Source: Candidatus Gastranaerophilales bacterium (lineage in GTDB: Bacteria; Cyanobacteriota; Vampirovibrionia; Gastranaerophilales; Gastranaerophilaceae). Taken from it: a stretch of 22,773 nucleotides of DNA. Under the pieces are notes generated by a model that made no database searches, was not told where the DNA came from, and saw only the letters and a program-made list of their open reading frames with translations. Position 1 is the first letter of the stretch. Each line of letters opens with the position of its first letter. Location: positions 1 through 22,773 of the forward strand of contig CAAGEQ010000021.1 in assembly GCA_900768915.1 (NCBI GenBank). Reading direction: 5' to 3'. The translations under genes and the position numbers were made by a program. Shown piece after piece: positions 1-7,621 of the stretch.

Positions 1-1
1 A

Positions 2-235
2 GCAAGAGATTTTATTGACAAGTTATTAGTAGAAAAATATGCAAAAGAGCAAGTAGACAACCATGAACAAGCCGAGTCCAAAATATCACCAGATGAGGTC
101 TTTGAGGTAATGAATCACGCATCAAACAATGCGATAAATTATTTTAAACTATCTCAACGATTGGCAATAGCCTGTTATGCTGTAAATGCGAAAGCAGCGA
201 AATACAGAACAATCAAACCAGTAAGACAGGCATAA
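2..235 (+). CDS. 3' end of an unrecognised protein (partial)
   Basis: The frame is open from the first bases of the window to a TAA at 233-235, giving 77 residues that begin ARDFIDKLLVEKYAKEQVDN and end KPVRQA. The start lies upstream of the window. The tail is charged and helical-looking, with an Ala/Asn-rich middle (NHASNNAINYF) and a second helix rich in Ala, Tyr and Cys. I see no motif that names a family. A strong TTCG-loop terminator follows within 50 bases, which supports this being the true end of a plus-strand gene. It is too short to assign a function. Confidence 0.6.
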   Translation, partial: ARDFIDKLLVEKYAKEQVDNHEQAESKISPDEVFEVMNHASNNAINYFKLSQRLAIACYAVNAKAAKYRTIKPVRQA

Positions 236-274
236 AAGATATAACGCTTGGTTTGGTATTATAATTGAATATTT

Positions 275-312
275 CAAAAAAACTCTGAAATTCGTTTCAG
301 AGTTTTTGTTTT
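275..312. terminator. Bidirectional rho-independent terminator
   Basis: A perfect 10-bp stem (AACTCTGAAA at 281-290 with TTTCAGAGTT at 295-304) closes on a TTCG tetraloop. A T-rich run follows and an A run precedes it. It can therefore end both the partial plus-strand gene and the minus-strand gene whose stop is at 335. Confidence 0.85.
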
Positions 313-334
313 ATAATTAAATACTAATATTATT

Positions 335-595
335 TTAACCACCACCACAGACTTTGCAAGGTCTGCCACCACGTTTTATGGCATTTTGTTTTGATGTTTG
401 GATACAATTACGAGTGCATCTTTCAGCCCATCTACACCAAGGTGCATGGTATATATGAGAATTTGTATTGAATACAACATAATTCGCCGCGTATGCATTA
501 TTTCCAAAACAATCTATTGCAACTTCTGGTTTGATGGCTGTATATATTCCACACAAGAATAATATACTAAAAATTCCAACTAAAAACTTTTTCAT
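335..595 (-). CDS. Small secreted protein with Ada-like Cys/His C-terminal motif
   Basis: The product has 86 residues. I start at the ATG at 595-593 (MKKFLVGIF) because an AGGAG lies about 8 nt upstream at 604-608; the open frame runs 10 codons further without support. Residues 1-36 look like an export signal: a KK start, a hydrophobic core, then AYAANY as a possible cleavage zone. The mature part has the spacing H-x3-C-R-W-A ... T-x2-C ... A-x3-G-x-R-P-C-x2-C followed by a glycine tail. This resembles the small Cys/His fold of the Ada metal-binding domain, also found as a C-terminal tail on secreted nucleases. Here it stands alone behind a signal peptide. Export and metal or disulfide binding are inferences. 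Confidence 0.75.
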   Translation of the reverse strand: MKKFLVGIFSILFLCGIYTAIKPEVAIDCFGNNAYAANYVVFNTNSHIYHAPWCRWAERCTRNCIQTSKQNAIKRGGRPCKVCGGG

Positions 596-753
596 AATCA
601 ATACTCCTACTATATAAACAATCATAGTAGTTTTATTGAATTTGTCTATTGCTCAGGTAACTAGTTTATTGTTATAAATTGTAAACTTATTGCATAAAAT
701 AGGATTATATTTTATTAGATCTTTATTTAAGTAGTATGAAAAGGGAATGTGTT

Positions 754-1275
754 ATGATATGTCCGAAATGTAATGAAAAAGTGGCTTTAGATGAGAAAAT
801 ATGTCCTAAATATGGGGCTGAAATTGATAAATTATTAAAAAAAGAAATGTTTTGGTTTGTCTTTGTTTGTTTATTGTGGATGGGTGGTTTTGTGTTTTTA
901 TTAAACGATGTTGATGTTGATGGTACTAATCTTTTTTGTTGTATAACACTGGTTATTTTTGCAATTATAATAATGGTACTTTCTCAAAAAATCAAAAATC
1001 TTGTGCTTAAAGTCGCTCGTTGGTTATTAGATTTTGCAACGACATTAGATGTGTTATCAGGTATATTAATTTTACTCGCTGGGATTCCAATATCAATGAA
1101 TAGTTATGGTCATGTTCCATACTGGTGGTTTATTGTTGGTGCGTTTGTTTATTCACTGATTATGTTAGTAAAAGATTATGTTTTGTATTTATTAGTTGAT
1201 ATTAGAGATTCTTTAAAAATTCTTTCTGATAAAGCAAAACAAGATATAACTGAAAAACAAGAAAATAATGAATAA
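754..1275 (+). CDS. Zinc-ribbon integral membrane protein, unrecognised
   Basis: The product has 173 residues. I prefer the ATG at 754 because AAAAGGGA lies 8-14 nt upstream; an in-frame ATG at 736 has no visible ribosome site. The N-terminus, MICPKCNEKVALDEKICPKY, is a zinc-ribbon start, but the fourth ligand of the usual CPxCG knuckle is Tyr (CPKYG), so the site is incomplete. About four hydrophobic segments follow (roughly residues 31-50, 60-78, 100-117 and 126-145), then a charged Lys/Glu/Asn tail. This is the common layout of zinc-ribbon membrane proteins without known function. It stands alone, bounded by a terminator shared with yebC. No function is assigned. Confidence 0.75.
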   Translation: MICPKCNEKVALDEKICPKYGAEIDKLLKKEMFWFVFVCLLWMGGFVFLLNDVDVDGTNLFCCITLVIFAIIIMVLSQKIKNLVLKVARWLLDFATTLDVLSGILILLAGIPISMNSYGHVPYWWFIVGAFVYSLIMLVKDYVLYLLVDIRDSLKILSDKAKQDITEKQENNE

Positions 1276-1297
1276 TAATTTACGTATATTTATATAC

Positions 1298-1328
1298 AAA
1301 AAAAGACCTGTGATACAGGTCTTTTTTG
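1298..1328. terminator. Bidirectional rho-independent terminator
   Basis: A stem of AAAAGACCTG (1301-1310) with CAGGTCTTTT (1316-1325) closes on TGATA, with an A run before and a T run after. It lies between two convergent genes and can serve both. Confidence 0.85.
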
Positions 1329-1350
1329 TTATGTATTATTTATCATTCGA

Positions 1351-2106
1351 TTAATAATCAAGTTTTTCCATAAGTTCGTCTGAAATATCAAAGTTCATAT
1401 ACACGTTTTGAACGTCATCGTGTTCATCTAGTCGTGTATATAATCTCATAATATTTTGTGCTGTTTTTTCGTCAGTAATTTCGATTTCATTTTGTGGAAT
1501 TCTTGTGAATTCTGCTGTGATTGATTTGAAGCCTGCTTTTTCAAGTCCTTCTGTTACTGATTGAAGATTTTCATACGCAGTAATAACTTTGTAGTTTTCT
1601 TCGTCTTCTTCATCAATAATATCTTCTGCATCTAAATTGATTGCTTCTTCAAACAATTTTTCAAAATCTACTGATTTATCAAATGTGATACAACCTTTTC
1701 TATCAAACATCCAACCTACGCAACCTGTTTCACCAAGATTGCCATTGAATTTTGTGAAGTAACTTCTAATATCACCGGCAGTTCTGTTTTTGTTGTCTGT
1801 CATCGCTTCAACTACAACAGCAACACCACCTGCTGCATATCCTTCATATACAATTTCTTCATAATTGTCTGCACTTGATTGTCCAGCACCTTTTTCGATT
1901 GCTCTTTTTATATTATCGTTTGGTAAGCCTGCTGCTTTTGCTTTTTCAATAGCAGTTCTTAAACGGAAGTTACCCGCGGGATCAGGTCCACCTAGTTTCG
2001 CTGCAACGATTAATTCTCTTGAATATTTTTGAAAGACTACGGCTCTTGCTGAGTCTGTTTTTGCTTTTTTATGTTTGATTGTTGACCATTTTGAATGTCC
2101 GCTCAT
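1351..2106 (-). CDS. yebC: YebC/PmpR family protein
   Basis: The product has 251 residues, close to the usual 240-250 of the family. It begins with the hallmark MSGHSKWSTIKHKKAKTD, followed by the family stretches KYSRELIVAAKLGGPDP, GLPNDNIKRAIEKG and YEGYAAGGVAVVVEAMTDNK. Family members are cytoplasmic DNA-binding regulators. Recent work on relatives links one subgroup to translation elongation through difficult peptide stretches, so the exact role here is uncertain. An ACTCC at 2113-2117 (GGAGT on the coding strand) lies about 7 nt before the ATG. The gene appears monocistronic, with its own promoter and a shared terminator. Confidence 0.97.
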   Translation of the reverse strand: MSGHSKWSTIKHKKAKTDSARAVVFQKYSRELIVAAKLGGPDPAGNFRLRTAIEKAKAAGLPNDNIKRAIEKGAGQSSADNYEEIVYEGYAAGGVAVVVEAMTDNKNRTAGDIRSYFTKFNGNLGETGCVGWMFDRKGCITFDKSVDFEKLFEEAINLDAEDIIDEEDEENYKVITAYENLQSVTEGLEKAGFKSITAEFTRIPQNEIEITDEKTAQNIMRLYTRLDEHDDVQNVYMNFDISDELMEKLDY

Positions 2107-2130
2107 ATATTTACTCCGTTTGTTTAAAGT

Positions 2131-2159
2131 ATTCTACATTTATATAATATCAAAAACAA
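2131..2159 (-). promoter_or_regulatory. Likely sigma-70 promoter of yebC
   Basis: Read on the minus strand: TTGTTT (2159-2154), a 17-base spacer, then TAGAAT (2136-2131). The start of transcription would fall roughly 20 nt before the ATG, upstream of the GGAG ribosome site. Confidence 0.45.
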
Positions 2160-2291
2160 TTACTTTGAACCATATTTTATTATATTTTTTATTATTATAA
2201 AATTTATTTTTACACTCTTAAGTCGATTTGTTTAAAGTTATTCTTGGATTTGACGTAATAACAAACATACAAAATAGGAGGGTTTTATATT

Positions 2292-2465
2292 ATGGCAAAG
2301 ATTATTGAATCAAATAAAAATGAAAGACGTACAATTAGGCTTACAACAGATGATATTATTTCTATTGTTCAAGAGTATCAACAACTTACAAAAGGTTTAA
2401 AATATCTTGAAAGCATTAGAGATATTCTTTCTGATAAAGTCTTATACTTGCCTGAAAGTCTATAA
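2292..2465 (+). CDS. Small 57-residue protein, unrecognised
   Basis: This short frame runs from the ATG at 2292 to the TAA at 2463-2465. A textbook AGGAGGG (2276-2282) sits 9 nt before the start, the strongest ribosome site in the window, and is the main reason to call it. The product begins MAKIIESNKNERRTIRLTTD and ends LYLPESL. It has a basic, Asn-rich N-terminus and then one long amphipathic helix (DDIISIVQEYQQLTKGLKYLESIRDIL). No signal peptide or membrane segment is visible. The stop overlaps the 3' end of the convergent bioG-like gene by 6 bp. The helix could serve dimerisation or partner binding, but no function can be named. Confidence 0.7.
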   Translation: MAKIIESNKNERRTIRLTTDDIISIVQEYQQLTKGLKYLESIRDILSDKVLYLPESL

Positions 2466-3107
2466 TTTAATTATTTCATCAAAATTATTTAATCTGAAAA
2501 ATGGAAAGTGAGCAGAATTTTCTAGGTATAAACATCTCGTTTTTTGCTCCCAATATTCTTTTTGATGTTTCGGATTGAATATTTTATCCTCATTACTCAA
2601 TATTGCTAAGTCAAATTTCATACATTCAGGTTTTGTTGCATCGTATTGTTTTAAACTTTTTAACTCTTCTTTGCAACTGTCAAAACTACGATGTGATTGG
2701 TTTGCATTGAATAATCGGAATTCTTTTTCATCATACGTTAAATATTTTCTTCTAAAATCAAGAGCAGTTTCTTTTGTTACTCCGTTGAATACATTAACAA
2801 TATTTTTATTTAGTCCAAAATATTCATCATAAGCGATAGGATTACCATTAATAGCAATAGTTTTTTCAAATTTAGGTAAAATATCCTTAATCATTCCCGC
2901 AACAAATACGCCTGCAGAAAATGAAATAAGATAATATTTATCATAATTTGAAATATCAATATCAAAATCTAAATTAGAATAATCATAGACAATCAAAACA
3001 TCATTTTCTTTTGAATACATAAATTTGAATTGGTCGCTATCACACCCCCAACCAGTTAAGAATATTATTAAATTTTTACTATTATTTTGGATTAATTTAG
3101 TTTGCAT
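2460..3107 (-). CDS. bioG: BioG-like pimeloyl-ACP methyl ester esterase (DUF452)
   Basis: The product has 215 residues, typical for the DUF452/BioG alpha/beta hydrolases. In characterised members the enzyme removes the methyl group from pimeloyl-ACP methyl ester, ending the BioC-started step of biotin synthesis. The N-terminal strand and GWG loop (FLTGWGCDSDQF, residues 17-28) match the family. The nucleophile elbow is SFSAG with Ser64. The probable acid is Asp174 in LSNEDKIF and the probable base is His200 in SAHFPFF. The gene starts 7 nt after the stop of its upstream neighbour and lacks a clear Shine-Dalgarno, so it is probably translationally coupled. No bioC or other biotin gene is in the window, so the substrate is inferred from family only. 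Confidence 0.8.
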   Translation of the reverse strand: MQTKLIQNNSKNLIIFLTGWGCDSDQFKFMYSKENDVLIVYDYSNLDFDIDISNYDKYYLISFSAGVFVAGMIKDILPKFEKTIAINGNPIAYDEYFGLNKNIVNVFNGVTKETALDFRRKYLTYDEKEFRLFNANQSHRSFDSCKEELKSLKQYDATKPECMKFDLAILSNEDKIFNPKHQKEYWEQKTRCLYLENSAHFPFFRLNNFDEIIKL

Positions 3108-3114
3108 AATTGTT

Positions 3115-3957
3115 TTATAACACAGAGTGGATTTTTTCTAAACCATTAAATTCAATATTAACACGTGAGCCACGATAGAGTTTGTCGTCATCTAGAGGTT
3201 TTAAAACAATTCCTGCAAAATATCCATCATATGTAAAACATCGTCGTATGATTTCATTGAGTTTTTCTGGTTTTTCGGCTTTTTCTTTTGGAGTTGTTTC
3301 ACATCGGATTATTAACCAGCATTTTTTGCCGTTGGAATCTTCAAACCACATTTGAGGATCAACTTCCAATGTGTCTTGGAATGATAAAACTTTTAAGTGT
3401 TGTGCTTCAAAAATTCTTCTAATATATGTTATTGCAAAATTTCTCATTTCCCATCTTGAAAGTTCTATTTTTTCTGTTGTTGCTAAATGTTCAGGAATAA
3501 TTTCTTCGTCAGTTTCTGTATTGAATAAATTCCAACCGTTATGAAGTGCTTTTATTGTGTTCATGTTCGGATTTGTTGGATTATCAACGCATACGGGAAA
3601 TTTGCACGGTATTAGGTTATGTTGTTTTGATGCTAACAATTGTCTTTTTATGTATTGTTCTGGTAAATATGAGTTGCCAGATTTATCTTGGATATCAATG
3701 ATTATAGAAAAAACTTTGTTTTTATAAATAAAGTTCATACTATCAAATGCAGGATAAGTGTATTCTGCTCTAATCCATTTGCAATCATTGAGAAGTTGCA
3801 TGTGTTTTTGTATCTGTACACCTGCGATATCTCGTGCATAAATCAAAAGGTCGCTAGGTTGAGGTGTGACTACTTGTTTACTGTCTTTTGAAAGGTCTTT
3901 GTATTCTCGCTTTTTATTTTTATTTAGTGGATTAAATAAGTTTTTGATAAAGTCCAT
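3115..3957 (-). CDS. Unrecognised 280-residue cytoplasmic protein
   Basis: The ATG at 3957-3955 has AAAGGA about 8 nt upstream. The first 30 residues are very basic (KNLFNPLNKNKKREYKD). The rest looks like a soluble mixed alpha/beta protein without signal peptide or membrane segment. A C-terminal part has the order DPQMWFEDSNGKKCWLIIR, then a helix, then GYFAGIVL. The D ... x-K-x-x-W-L-I-I-R pattern is loosely like the core strands of PD-(D/E)xK nuclease folds, but this is weak and I do not call it. It is the first gene of a pair with the bioG-like gene, 7 bp apart. The link to biotin, if any, is unknown. Confidence 0.7.
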   Translation of the reverse strand: MDFIKNLFNPLNKNKKREYKDLSKDSKQVVTPQPSDLLIYARDIAGVQIQKHMQLLNDCKWIRAEYTYPAFDSMNFIYKNKVFSIIIDIQDKSGNSYLPEQYIKRQLLASKQHNLIPCKFPVCVDNPTNPNMNTIKALHNGWNLFNTETDEEIIPEHLATTEKIELSRWEMRNFAITYIRRIFEAQHLKVLSFQDTLEVDPQMWFEDSNGKKCWLIIRCETTPKEKAEKPEKLNEIIRRCFTYDGYFAGIVLKPLDDDKLYRGSRVNIEFNGLEKIHSVL

Positions 3958-4004
3958 TGATAATATCCTTTATCAATATTTTATCATTTTAAGAATAAAG
4001 TTAA

Positions 4005-4034
4005 AGAAAAAGATGACTACTTTTGTAGTCATCT
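4005..4034 (-). terminator. Rho-independent terminator of the 4059-5096 gene
   Basis: A perfect 10-bp stem, AGATGACTAC (4011-4020) with GTAGTCATCT (4025-4034), closes on a 4-nt loop. On the minus strand it is followed by TTTTTCTTT, and it lies just past the minus-strand stop at 4059. Confidence 0.85.
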
Positions 4035-4058
4035 CTTGTATGCTTAAAACTTAATTTT

Positions 4059-5096
4059 TTATGCTTGTTTTGTTTCGTTAGTATTTTCTTTTGGCTTTGC
4101 ATTGATACTGTCAATTGCAGGTCCAACGAATTTGCCAATAACAACGTGTTCAACGAATTTATCAATAGGTTTTGCCATTATAGATAATGCTGCCAAACCA
4201 CCGATTGATTTGATAATTCTATTATTAAACATTTTGCTTTTTTCCATTTTACGAATTGCATCAAATGCCAAACTTTGTTTTTCTTCCATTGGAACATCTT
4301 TTGCATTTTTCATAAATTTGTTGAATGCTTTTTCAGACATTTTTTCTGGTTTAACACCGTCTAACAATTGTTGACGAGCATCAACAAGTCTGTCAACAAC
4401 CGCACTTGTGTATGCTTTTAAGTTTTCTGCTTTTGGCTCACGAACCAATGGTTTTTTGATAAAGTCTATTGCTGCATAGAATGGTTTCATCAAACCTTTA
4501 TGTGTCTTTTTGTGTTTTGTAATTTCATCAACTTTTCCTGCTAATGAATCTTTGAATGCAGCCTTATCAACTTTATTTTCAGCATTTAAGAATGCTTTGT
4601 GCTCACCTTCGTTCATTGAATTAAGAACCATATCGGAAATGTTTTCTCTGTGAGTTAATGTTAATCCACTTTTTGAAAAACCTGCCGCATTATTTGCAAT
4701 TCCTTGACCAACTTTTACTGCTGCTGTTGGCAAAAATACACTAGCAAGCATTTGTGTCAAAAATTGTTTAGATGCACGTTTTTTGCTTGGTTCTTGTTCA
4801 CCATATTCATCTTGTCTATATTTATCGGCTACATCTGCTCCAATATAGGCAATTGCAGGTAACCATGACAAGTTCGCTAACATTGGACTTAATGGTCTAA
4901 TTGCTTCACCCAATTCGTTAGAATATCCTAACGCACGTATTGGCATTTCTGCGTATATATCTTTTCTTTTAGTTTTTTCTACATTTTTCTCTTCTGATTT
5001 ATCAGCATTTTTTGTTTCAGTTTTCTCACTTCTAAAATTCGTTCTACTGTTCATCAAATAGTTGTTGTTATTCCCAAATCCAGCTATTCCAGTCAA
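4059..5096 (-). CDS. Lineage-type protein of unknown function, TTG start
   Basis: The product has 345 residues. The start codon is TTG at 5096-5094. It is chosen because AAGGAG lies exactly 6 nt upstream; the next in-frame ATG, 14 codons on, has no such site. Residues 1-50 are polar and disordered-looking (Asn-rich, then Lys/Glu-rich). Residues 65-90 and 110-140 contain moderately hydrophobic stretches (PMLANLSWLPAIAYIGADVA and TQMLASVFLPTAAVKVGQGI). A long charged helical part follows, then a final hydrophobic stretch near 295-330. The layout recalls the 15087-16019 product, which has a similar QVAAS ... GATALFNKVI stretch. I recognise no domain. It is bounded by a clear terminator, so it is probably a single-gene unit. 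Confidence 0.8.
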   Translation of the reverse strand: MTGIAGFGNNNNYLMNSRTNFRSEKTETKNADKSEEKNVEKTKRKDIYAEMPIRALGYSNELGEAIRPLSPMLANLSWLPAIAYIGADVADKYRQDEYGEQEPSKKRASKQFLTQMLASVFLPTAAVKVGQGIANNAAGFSKSGLTLTHRENISDMVLNSMNEGEHKAFLNAENKVDKAAFKDSLAGKVDEITKHKKTHKGLMKPFYAAIDFIKKPLVREPKAENLKAYTSAVVDRLVDARQQLLDGVKPEKMSEKAFNKFMKNAKDVPMEEKQSLAFDAIRKMEKSKMFNNRIIKSIGGLAALSIMAKPIDKFVEHVVIGKFVGPAIDSINAKPKENTNETKQA

Positions 5097-5205
5097 TGTT
5101 GACTCCTTCTACGACATTACATACTACACACTACATTATTAAAATTTTGAAAATAAAAATTTTTGCTAAATATTTTTTGAAAATTTACAATTGCCGTACT
5201 TTTTG

Positions 5206-5221
5206 TTACAAAACATTGTAA
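5206..5221. promoter_or_regulatory. Palindrome upstream of the TTG-start gene
   Basis: TTACAA-AACA-TTGTAA is a 6-bp perfect inverted repeat in the AT-rich gap between the acetyltransferase gene and the TTG-start gene. The spacing fits a dimeric regulator site. In this base composition it could also be chance. Confidence 0.25.
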
Positions 5222-5273
5222 TTTAAAAATATGTCATAATCAAGCAATTTGCTCTCTATTTATTAGGTAAATT

Positions 5274-5924
5274 TTATAGATATTTCATGTTATACATCAT
5301 CAATTTATTGATATGATTTTTAGGTAAGTACATCATACCCGTTAATTTAGGAGCATTAGTTTTTATATTATTCTTTACCCAATCTTCCATAACATCATTC
5401 ATTGATGCATCAACAAATCTAAAACCAAGTTTGTAGAAAAATCCGGCAGGTGATGTTTCTCCATCAGTAATTTCTGCGTAAACAACTATTCTACCTTCAG
5501 TATCTTTATCTGCTAAACTACGTTCAAGCAATGCTTGAATTGCTTTGGTGCCTGCCCCGTTATATCTTTGTGGTGCTGATATTGAGTCGATTTTATAACA
5601 ATTTTTTAAATATGTATAAGTTTGTTTAGGTGGAATTTTGAATGTGATTAGTCTGTACCTATTCATCAATGCGGACATATTTTTTTCGATTTCTTTATTA
5701 GTTTTATCACATTCTACTTTAATAGTATATTCGTCATTCCATTCGCCTTGAACAGAGTATTTATCAGATTGTTTGATTTTGTGAAATTTAATTTTGGCAT
5801 TTTGAATAACTATCGGTTTTTCTGTTTTTTCTTTATGACCACCGAATTTGATAGAATTGGAAGCATTTACTTGAGATTGTAGTCCCGAAGTTATTGCCAA
5901 ATTGTAATTAGCTGAACTTACCAT
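5274..5924 (-). CDS. GNAT-family N-acetyltransferase with an N-terminal extension
   Basis: The product has 216 residues. The acetyl-CoA binding motif A is visible as SAPQRYNGAGTKAIQALLER (residues 116-135, the R/Q-x-x-G-x-G/A loop). Motif B is AGFFYKLGFRFVD (160-172), with the FYxKLGF signature of GNAT enzymes. The acetyl acceptor cannot be predicted. Residues 1-45 are an extra Asn/Ser-rich region ending in SIKFGG (24-29), not part of the fold. A similar 'phi-x-FGG' start is something I recall, unverified, from other proteins of this bacterial group. AAGGA lies about 11 nt before the ATG, slightly long. The gene stands alone, with a gap of 177 bp before the next minus-strand gene. Confidence 0.85.
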   Translation of the reverse strand: MVSSANYNLAITSGLQSQVNASNSIKFGGHKEKTEKPIVIQNAKIKFHKIKQSDKYSVQGEWNDEYTIKVECDKTNKEIEKNMSALMNRYRLITFKIPPKQTYTYLKNCYKIDSISAPQRYNGAGTKAIQALLERSLADKDTEGRIVVYAEITDGETSPAGFFYKLGFRFVDASMNDVMEDWVKNNIKTNAPKLTGMMYLPKNHINKLMMYNMKYL

Positions 5925-6083
5925 TTCTCTTATTCCTTATCCCATAACTTACTTATATAAAGTTTTTTAGGGTTAAAATATTGCTAAAAATAACACAATT
6001 GTGAACTTTTGTTAAGCATGTCAACTTCAATGATTACATGTGTTTTGCCGAAATTTGTTTGCTAAAAATTCGAATAATTTTTG

Positions 6084-6118
6084 CATAAAAAAAGGACTGA
6101 ATTTTCAGCCCTTTTTTG
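6084..6118 (-). terminator. Rho-independent terminator of the symporter gene
   Basis: On the minus strand the hairpin GGGCTGA / TCAGTCC pairs fully with one G-U and is followed by a run of seven T. On the plus strand the same bases give an A-C mismatch, which supports the minus-strand reading. It lies just past the symporter stop at 6141. Confidence 0.8.
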
Positions 6119-6140
6119 TTTATTTTTTATGAAATTAATT

Positions 6141-7463
6141 TTATATGATTTCGTTATATGATGATGGGTTTGTCAATAAATCATAATTGATTTCATTTTC
6201 GTTATCAGCGATAGCAGCGGCTACAACTGCATCAGATGTAACATTTAACATAGTTCTCATCATATCTGTTATTCTTTCGATTGTGAACAAGAATGCAAAA
6301 CCTGCAACTAATTGCTCTGGACTTAAGCCCATACCGTTAAGGATTAAGGCAATAGTGATTAAGCCTGCTCCAGGAATACCTGCACATGTACTTGATGCGA
6401 TGATTGCTAATAGAGCAATTTGTATAATCAAGAATGGAGTTAAGGCAACACCATACGCTTGTGCTAGGAAGATTACTGCAACTGTTTGAAGTAGTGCAGT
6501 ACCGTCCATGTTTAAAGTTGCACCTAATGGAAGTACAAAACTTGAAACTTTATGTGAAATACCACGTTTTTCACAACAAGCAATTGTTAATGGTAATGTT
6601 GCAGATGAACTTGCTGTACCAAATGCAACCATCATTGCTTCTGCAATCGCTGCGTATAACATCAATACTGGAACTTTTGAGAATATTTTTAAGAATATTG
6701 GATATACAACGAATAATTGTATCGCAAATCCGATTGCAAGTACCATCAAATATTTTGAAATACTTACGAATATATCTGCACCAAACTGTGATACTGCAAT
6801 TGCTGTTAGAGCAAATACACCAGGTGCTGCAAAGTACATAATCCAATCAGTAACTTTCATTGTTGCAGCAAAAACTGATTCAAAGAATGAAACTAATGAA
6901 CGGTTTACATCACCTACTTTTGCTAATGCTATAGAGAATACTAAGCTGAATACAATAATTGGAACCATATCACCTTTTGCGATTGATTCTAATGGGTTTT
7001 TAGGAATAAAGCCTAAGAATAAGTTTAGAATTTGTCCTTTTTGGGCAGCAATGGTTGATGCTACAGTATTTTGAATGCTATCAGCAGTACCTTTTGCTAT
7101 GTAATGTGCTGCACCAACACCTGGTTGGAAAATAAGTGCAAGTAAAGCACCAATTGTTACAGCCGCTACGGTAATAATACCATAGTATAGTATCATTTTT
7201 TTACCGAATTTACCTAATTGTTTGTTATCACCAACACTAGTAATACCAATTACAATGGCAGATATTACTAATGGAATTACAACCATTTGAATCATTCTGA
7301 TAAATAATTGACCGATAAATGTTAAAAAATTAAGTGCGATAGTATTTTGATGTGTATGCATAAATACACCAACAATAACACCGGCAATTAATCCGAAAAA
7401 TATGTGCCAATTTCTTTTAAAACCTAGTCCTAAGGCAATAAGCACTTGCATGTGTAGTTTCAT
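6141..7463 (-). CDS. gltP: Dicarboxylate/glutamate:cation symporter (DAACS family)
   Basis: The product has 440 residues, the normal length for this inner-membrane family, which imports acidic amino acids or C4-dicarboxylates with Na+ or H+. Both re-entrant hairpins are readable: the Ser-rich HP1 tip ASSSATLPL (284-292) and the HP2 region SSTCAGIPGAG (357-367). TM7 carries NMDGT (318-322). TM8 carries D400-x2-R403-T-x2-N407-V-T-S-D411. Asp400 and Arg403 correspond to the residues that hold the substrate amino group and side-chain carboxylate in GltPh-type transporters, so an acidic substrate is likely; glutamate, aspartate and succinate cannot be told apart. AGAGGA lies about 8 nt before the ATG. 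The gene is divergent from pheA, with its own promoter and terminator. Confidence 0.93.
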   Translation of the reverse strand: MKLHMQVLIALGLGFKRNWHIFFGLIAGVIVGVFMHTHQNTIALNFLTFIGQLFIRMIQMVVIPLVISAIVIGITSVGDNKQLGKFGKKMILYYGIITVAAVTIGALLALIFQPGVGAAHYIAKGTADSIQNTVASTIAAQKGQILNLFLGFIPKNPLESIAKGDMVPIIVFSLVFSIALAKVGDVNRSLVSFFESVFAATMKVTDWIMYFAAPGVFALTAIAVSQFGADIFVSISKYLMVLAIGFAIQLFVVYPIFLKIFSKVPVLMLYAAIAEAMMVAFGTASSSATLPLTIACCEKRGISHKVSSFVLPLGATLNMDGTALLQTVAVIFLAQAYGVALTPFLIIQIALLAIIASSTCAGIPGAGLITIALILNGMGLSPEQLVAGFAFLFTIERITDMMRTMLNVTSDAVVAAAIADNENEINYDLLTNPSSYNEII

Positions 7464-7505
7464 ATTATAAATCCTCTCATAATTAAAAACTTTCTTAACC
7501 TCACT

Positions 7506-7534
7506 ATTGTACTAAATTTCACTAGATATTTCAA
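7506..7534 (-). promoter_or_regulatory. Sigma-70 promoter of the symporter gene
   Basis: On the minus strand: TTGAAA (7534-7529), a 17-base spacer, TACAAT (7511-7506). This leaves a leader of about 35 nt containing the AGAGGA ribosome site. Confidence 0.7.
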
Positions 7535-7587
7535 TAAGTAAATATCCACATAACAGATGATTTATTTAAAGAATAGAAGATTTGTCT

Positions 7588-7615
7588 TTGAAAAAAGTTT
7601 GAGTTAAGGTATAAT
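7588..7615 (+). promoter_or_regulatory. pheA promoter placing the start of transcription at the ATG
   Basis: TTGAAA (7588-7593), a 16-base spacer, and a perfect TATAAT (7610-7615) only 6 nt before the ATG at 7622. Transcription would begin at or next to the initiation codon, giving a leaderless mRNA. Confidence 0.7.
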
Positions 7616-7621
7616 CTTTGT

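Noticed and set aside
6434..7074. Plus-strand open frames within the symporter gene
   Set aside because: They are antisense to a complete, motif-rich membrane transporter and show no ribosome site or family.
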